64,000 nucleotides of DNA. It comes from Salvia splendens. Taxonomy: Eukaryota > Streptophyta > Magnoliopsida > Lamiales > Lamiaceae. The stretch spans positions 19,960,188 to 20,024,187 of the forward strand of contig NC_056053.1 in NCBI RefSeq assembly GCF_004379255.2. The letters run 5' to 3'. Below, one piece after another: positions 59,395 through 64,000 of the stretch. The stretch's first letter is position 1; each line of letters opens with the position of its first letter. A program made the translations under genes and the position numbers. The notes beneath the pieces are model-generated. The model worked only from the letters and a program-made list of their open reading frames with translations. It was not told the origin of the DNA and searched no databases.

Positions 59395-62300
59395 TCACTC
59401 AAACAGCTCTGGAAACTTCTCTCTCATCTTATCTTCTAATTCCCATGTTGCTTCTTCGATTCCATGATTCCTCCACCGTACTTTCACCGAAGCGATTGAC
59501 TTATTCCTCAATTCTTGCACTCTTCGATCCACAATGGCCTCGGGCTTCTCCTCATAGCTTAGATCGGGATTTAGGACCATCATTTCTTCTTGGTGAACGA
59601 TGTGTGTGGGGTCATACACATACTTCCTCAATTGTGACACATGGAAGACGTTGTGCACATTTCCGAAGCTTGGTGGTAGGGCCAATCTGTATGCTACCAC
59701 GCCGACTCTATCCAAAATCTCGTATGGACCGATAAATCGGGGTCTCAGCTTTCCTTTCACTCCAAAACGAGTTATTCCCTTAGAAGGGGAGACTTTCAAA
59801 AAGACCTTTTCCCCGACCTCGAACTGTAAATCGGTCCTTCGAACATCCGCATAAGATTTCTGTCGATCTTGTGCCTCCTTGATCCTCCCACGGATTTGTC
59901 GGACAATCTCTACCATTTCTTCCACAGAGTCTGGTCTGAGAATTCTTCTCTCACCCACTTCATCCCAATAAAGTGGCGATCTACACTTCTTTCCATACAA
60001 GGCCTCATATGGGGCCATCTTGATAGTCGCCTGGTAACTATTATTGTAAGCGAACTCTACCAAGGGCAACACTTCTTCCCAACCTACGCCTCGATCTAGC
60101 ACCACGGCTCGTAGCATGTCCTCCAATGCTTGTATCGTTCTCTCCGACTGCCCGTCGGTTTGCGGGTGGAACGCTGTACTGAAATTCAACTTAGTCCCCA
60201 ACTCGCGCTGCAGGCTTGTCCAAAATCTAGAAGTGAATTTAGCATCACGATCAGATGTGATTGTCGCTGGGACTCCATGCAAGCGTATAATTTCCCGTAC
60301 ATATACCTTAGCCAACTGATCGGATCCATAAGTGGCACGAACCGGCACAAAATGGGCAGATTTGGTGAGGCGATCTATAATCACCCAAATCACCGTGTTC
60401 CCTCGCTGGGATTTTGGCAGTCCTACCACAAAGTCCATTGCAATATGTTCCCACTTCCATTCCGGAATCTCGAGGGGTTGCAATTTCCCATAGGGCCGTT
60501 GGTTGTAGCGCCTTTACTTGTTGACATGCTAGGCATCTCTCCACAAATGCCGCAACATGCTTTTTCATACCGTTCCACCAAAACTGTCTTTTCAAGTCTT
60601 GATACATTTTGGTGCTCCCTGGATGAGCAGCGTATGGGGTTTCATGTGCTTCTCTCATGATTTCCATCCTCAGGCCTTCATCCTTAGGCACACACAACCT
60701 TCCCTTGTATGTGAGACCATTATCCGCTGCCTCACGAAAATTTCCGAGTTCACCCGTCCTCACTTCTGAGCGAATCTTTTCTAGTAACGTATCTCGCCGT
60801 TGAGCTTCTACAATTCTGGCTCTTAAGTCGGGTTCCATCACCAACGTGGCTACTATCCCTTCCACAGTCTCGGGCATTCTCACCACTTCCAAGCGCATCT
60901 TACTGAACTCTTGGATTATACTCTCTTCGATAGTAAGAAAGGTGGCCAGCTGAGATTGAGACTTCCTACTAAGAGCATCAGCCACTACGTTTGCTTTTCC
61001 CGGATGGTAATTTATACCACAATCGTAGTCCTTTACCAACTCGAGCCACCTACGTTGGCGCATGTTCAACTCCTTTTGCTCAAAGAAGTACTTTAGACTC
61101 TTATGGTCCGTGTATATCTCACAACGGACTCCATAAAGATGATGTCTCCAGATCTTCAAAGCATGTACCACAGCTGCCAGTTCCAAGTCATGCGTCGGAT
61201 AATTCAGTTCATGGGGCTTCAATTGTCTCGATGCATATGCAATCACTTTCCCCTTCTGCATAAGCACACATCTCAGTCCCACCTTCGACGCATCCGTATA
61301 TACCGCATAGTCAGTCTCTGGCTCCGGCACAGCTAGGATTGGTGCGGTGGTCAATTTCTCCTTCAACAACTGAAAGCTCGCCTCACATTCTGGCGTCCAA
61401 ATCATCTTGACTCCCTTTTTCAGTTGTTGCGTCATTGGCCTTGCTATCTTCGAGAATCCCTCGATGAATCTTCGATAATAGCCCGCCAGTCCTAAAAAGC
61501 TTCGGATTTCGTTTTGTGTAGAAGGTGACTTCCACTCCTGCACCGCTTCTACCTTGGCCGGATCTACACGAATTCCATCTGAAGTTACTACATGTCCAAG
61601 AAAATTTACTTCCTTGAGCCAAAACTCGCATTTACTGAACTTGGCATATAGTTTCTCGTCCCTTAGAGTTGCTAGGACGGTTCTCAAGTGCTCTTTGTGC
61701 TCCTCCTCGTTCTTTGAGTAAACAAGCACGTCATCGATGAAAACCAGGACAAACCGATCCAGAAATGGATGGAACACGCGGTTCATAAGGTCCATGAACA
61801 CTGCCGGGGCGTTCGTCAGTCCAAAAGGCATTACAACGAACTCATAATGACCATATCTTGTTCGAAAAGCTGTCTTGGGTACATCTTCTCGCCGAACCCT
61901 CAGCTGATGGTACCCAGACCTCAAATCCATCTTAGAGAAGACTCCTGCCCCTCGAAGTTGGTCAAACAAGTCGTCTATCCTTGGTAGTGGATACTTGTTC
62001 TTCAGCGTTAGTTTGTTTAGCTCCCGGTAGTCGATGCACATCCTCATCGTTCCATCCTTCTTCTTTACGAACAACACTGGTGCTCCCCATGGTGACACGC
62101 TAGGTCTAATGAATCCCAATTCCAGTAGCTCTTGCAGTTGCACCTTAAGCTCCTCCAACTCTTTTGGCGCCATTCTATAAGGTGCTTTTGATATTGGTGC
62201 CGATCCGGGCTCCAGATCGATCGTGAATTCTACTTGCCTGTCGGGTGGGGGTCCCGGCAATGCATCGGGGAAGACATCGGGATATTCACTCACTATCGCC

Positions 62301-63874
62301 ACATCTTCTATCTTCCTGTCTTTCTTCTCCTCCCCATTCAAATAAACAAGGTACGCTGGACATCCCTTCCTCATCATTGTAGTGGCTTGCAGCGCAGAGA
62401 TAATGGACTTGCGTCGGCTCATTGGGACTCCGTGAAACTTCATCGGCTCTTTTCCGGGGGTTTCAAACGAAATTTTCCTTTCTCTACAATGAAGGGTAAC
62501 GTGGTTCTCCGCTAACCAATCCATACCCAAGATTATGTCTACGCTACCCATCGTCATTACTTGCAAATTATAAGCCACTAAACTGAGTTCACCTATTCCA
62601 AAGTTCACACATGCACAAGATCGGGATATATCTATAGCCCCGCCTACCGGTGAGGTCACACTCATAGTGGGTTCGGTCTTAACAGTAGGTAATTCCAAAG
62701 TATCCACACAAGACGTTGATATAAAGGAATGCGACGCACCCGTATCAAACAAGACAACTATAGGCATATTGAGAAGTGTGCCCATACCTGCCAAGTTTCC
62801 TTGCTCAAAGGTTTCTTTCCCGTTTGCCGGTTGTTTCCCCTTCAAGGCGTAGGCCCTTGCTTGCGATGGTAATCCTTGGCGGCGTTGTTGCGGTGGAGGT
62901 GCAGGTAGTGCCTGGGATTGTGGACGGAAACCTAGCTGGTTCTGTCTCGTTCCCGTTCCCATGTGCTTGTTTGGGCAATTTCGGATGTAGTGGCCACTCC
63001 CACCACAGTTGAAGCACCTAGGGTCTCGACACTCCCCGGCGTGGTACTTGAAGCACCTTCCACATTGAGGGTTCCTCGGCGGAAAGTTTGCCCTCGGTTG
63101 GAAAGTATTCTGTCTCCCGCCATTGTAGGGTGGGTTCCTCATGTGTTGTGGCCTCTTACCACCATACTGAGCCTGGTCACCATCCCACCTCCTCTTCTCT
63201 TGGTGGCCCGGCTGAGCTTGTAGAGGTGTCGCGTTTGTTGTTGCCACAACTCTTGGCTTAGGGAGTGCATCTTCCACGTCCAGTGCACAAGTCAAGATCT
63301 CCGAGTAGGAGAGTTCTCCTCGACAGGCCAATGCGGCCTTTATCTCATCTCTGAGCCCGGCCCGGAACTTCACCGCCCATTTCTCATCGGTGTCCATCAA
63401 CTCGGGCGCATATCGTGCCATCTGCGCGAGGGCTCGGTCATACTCGGTTACAGTCATTCGGCCTTGGCTTAGTATGTGGAACTCTACCACCTTGGCCCGT
63501 CTGTACGTCTTTGGAACATACTTGTTATCGATCTCTACTTTAAACTCCTCCCATGTTAGCGCCTCCAGGCGTGCAGGATCCATAGTTCTCTGCCGAGTCT
63601 CCCACCAGTAATCGGCAGCACCTGACAGTTGAAAGGTAGCACCAGCAATGCGCTCCCTATCTGTGCACTCCATGACCCTGAAGATACGCTCGAGGCCGCG
63701 TATCCACTCTTCCGCTTTGGATGGGTCTCCTTGTCCGTCAAATTTTGGGGGATTCTGCCTTGAGAACGTAACTATGAATCTTTCTTGTTGAGGCGGGGGT
63801 GGAGGTGGTGGTGGCGGTGGTGGTGCCTCCACGTGGGGTCCTTGTCGTGGCTGGCGTGCACGTCTTGGCGGCAT
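59395..63874 (-). pseudogene. gag-pol: Gag-pol polyprotein of the chromovirus, one frameshift
   Basis: Starts at ATG 63874 ([16 protein letters not shown], then a Pro run). Gag core: [24 protein letters not shown]...W.TF..E. Zinc knuckle [14 protein letters not shown] near 62980. Protease [46 protein letters not shown] near 61730. RNase [16 protein letters not shown]..., then the integrase zinc region. At about 60500-60510, after the ACQQVKA codons, one extra base shifts the frame. Integrase continues in the 59395-60483 frame with [21 protein letters not shown] and QTDGQSERT, and a chromodomain-like end VKVRWRNHGIEEATWELEDKM to the stop at 59395-59397. Apart from that break no stop was seen. 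Confidence 0.92.
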
Positions 63875-64000
63875 TCTGATTCAATATCCAAAAAGTGTTA
63901 CTACAATTCTCATCCAAAATTACCACTTTCTCAAAATTTTCTTATAAAACCTTCATGTAGTATAAGATGCAACACATAGGATATAAATCAAAATCAAAAT
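63875..64000 (-). other. Leader of the chromovirus, cut by the window edge
   Basis: AT-rich untranslated sequence upstream of gag. The primer-binding site and 5' LTR are not in the window. Confidence 0.6.

Larger units (their letters stand above)
56589..64000 (-). mobile_element. Chromodomain Ty3/gypsy retrotransposon (Tekay/Del-like), 5' end outside the window
   Basis: Minus-strand element with 3' LTR 56589-59352, polypurine tract CCTCCCACC inverse (GGTGGGAGGAA) at 59353-59363, then integrase, RT, protease and gag reading right to left, starting at 63874. The integrase tail ends in a chromodomain-like block, marking a chromovirus. The single gag-pol frame and the AATTTCGGGACGAAATTT motif before the polypurine tract suit the Tekay/Del lineage. 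The 5' LTR and its target duplication lie beyond 64000, so completeness cannot be judged. Confidence 0.9.

Overview
The window is plant nuclear DNA. It has GT-AG introns, several host genes that look intact by eye, and a dense set of plant-type transposons: Ty3/gypsy elements, PIF/Harbinger, hAT, and many Stowaway-like MITEs with CTCCCTCCGTCC ends. The host genes are ordinary eudicot genes; an asterid such as a Lamiales member is plausible, but that is an inference.

Layout. 1-1937: last exon of an acidic, lysine/arginine-tailed protein, reached through an intron that ends in three tandem copies of a ~75-bp unit. 2795-4535: a Stowaway-like MITE split by a 1.5-kb hAT element. 4855-6907: a Harbinger element with an apparently intact transposase. 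7021-9304: a non-autonomous LTR retrotransposon (minus strand) lying 120 bp upstream of a proline-rich receptor-like kinase (PERK) gene. 9425-19380: that PERK gene, out of frame after its membrane segment and interrupted inside the kinase domain by a 7.6-kb Tat-clade Ty3/gypsy element whose LTRs are identical except for a 5-bp indel. 19381-22866: MITE-rich spacer. 22867-24978: two-exon gene for a 104-aa membrane protein. 25198-28114: a hAT MITE, a Stowaway MITE and a decayed Harbinger copy. 28530-33231: a complete 16-exon SDH1 gene (mitochondrial succinate dehydrogenase flavoprotein). 33949-34504: a three-exon VOC/glyoxalase-like gene. 35778-37337: a Harbinger derivative containing a 1-kb Stowaway-like element that carries an intact 93-codon host-type ORF. 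37964-38692: a GATA zinc-finger transcription factor of the HAN/GATA18-19 type (minus strand). 38693-56588: gene-poor, with a gag fragment, more MITEs, two further Harbinger derivatives, an unclassified TIR element, and a Harbinger copy nested in another. 56589-64000: the 3' part of a chromodomain-bearing Ty3/gypsy element (minus strand) with a 2.76-kb LTR holding a GC-rich minisatellite; its 5' LTR lies beyond the window.

The host genes are independent units and form no pathway together. The most notable points are (1) an in-frame gag/pol stop in the Tat element whose context, UAG-CAA-UCA, fits the tobamovirus-type readthrough consensus; (2) the stepwise destruction of the PERK gene by two LTR elements plus a frame break; (3) a Stowaway-like element carrying what looks like a small host gene; and (4) a Harbinger family with one coding-intact member beside copies broken in different ways. 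No rRNA, tRNA or CRISPR array was recognised. Exon boundaries were set by hand from splice consensus and reading-frame continuity.
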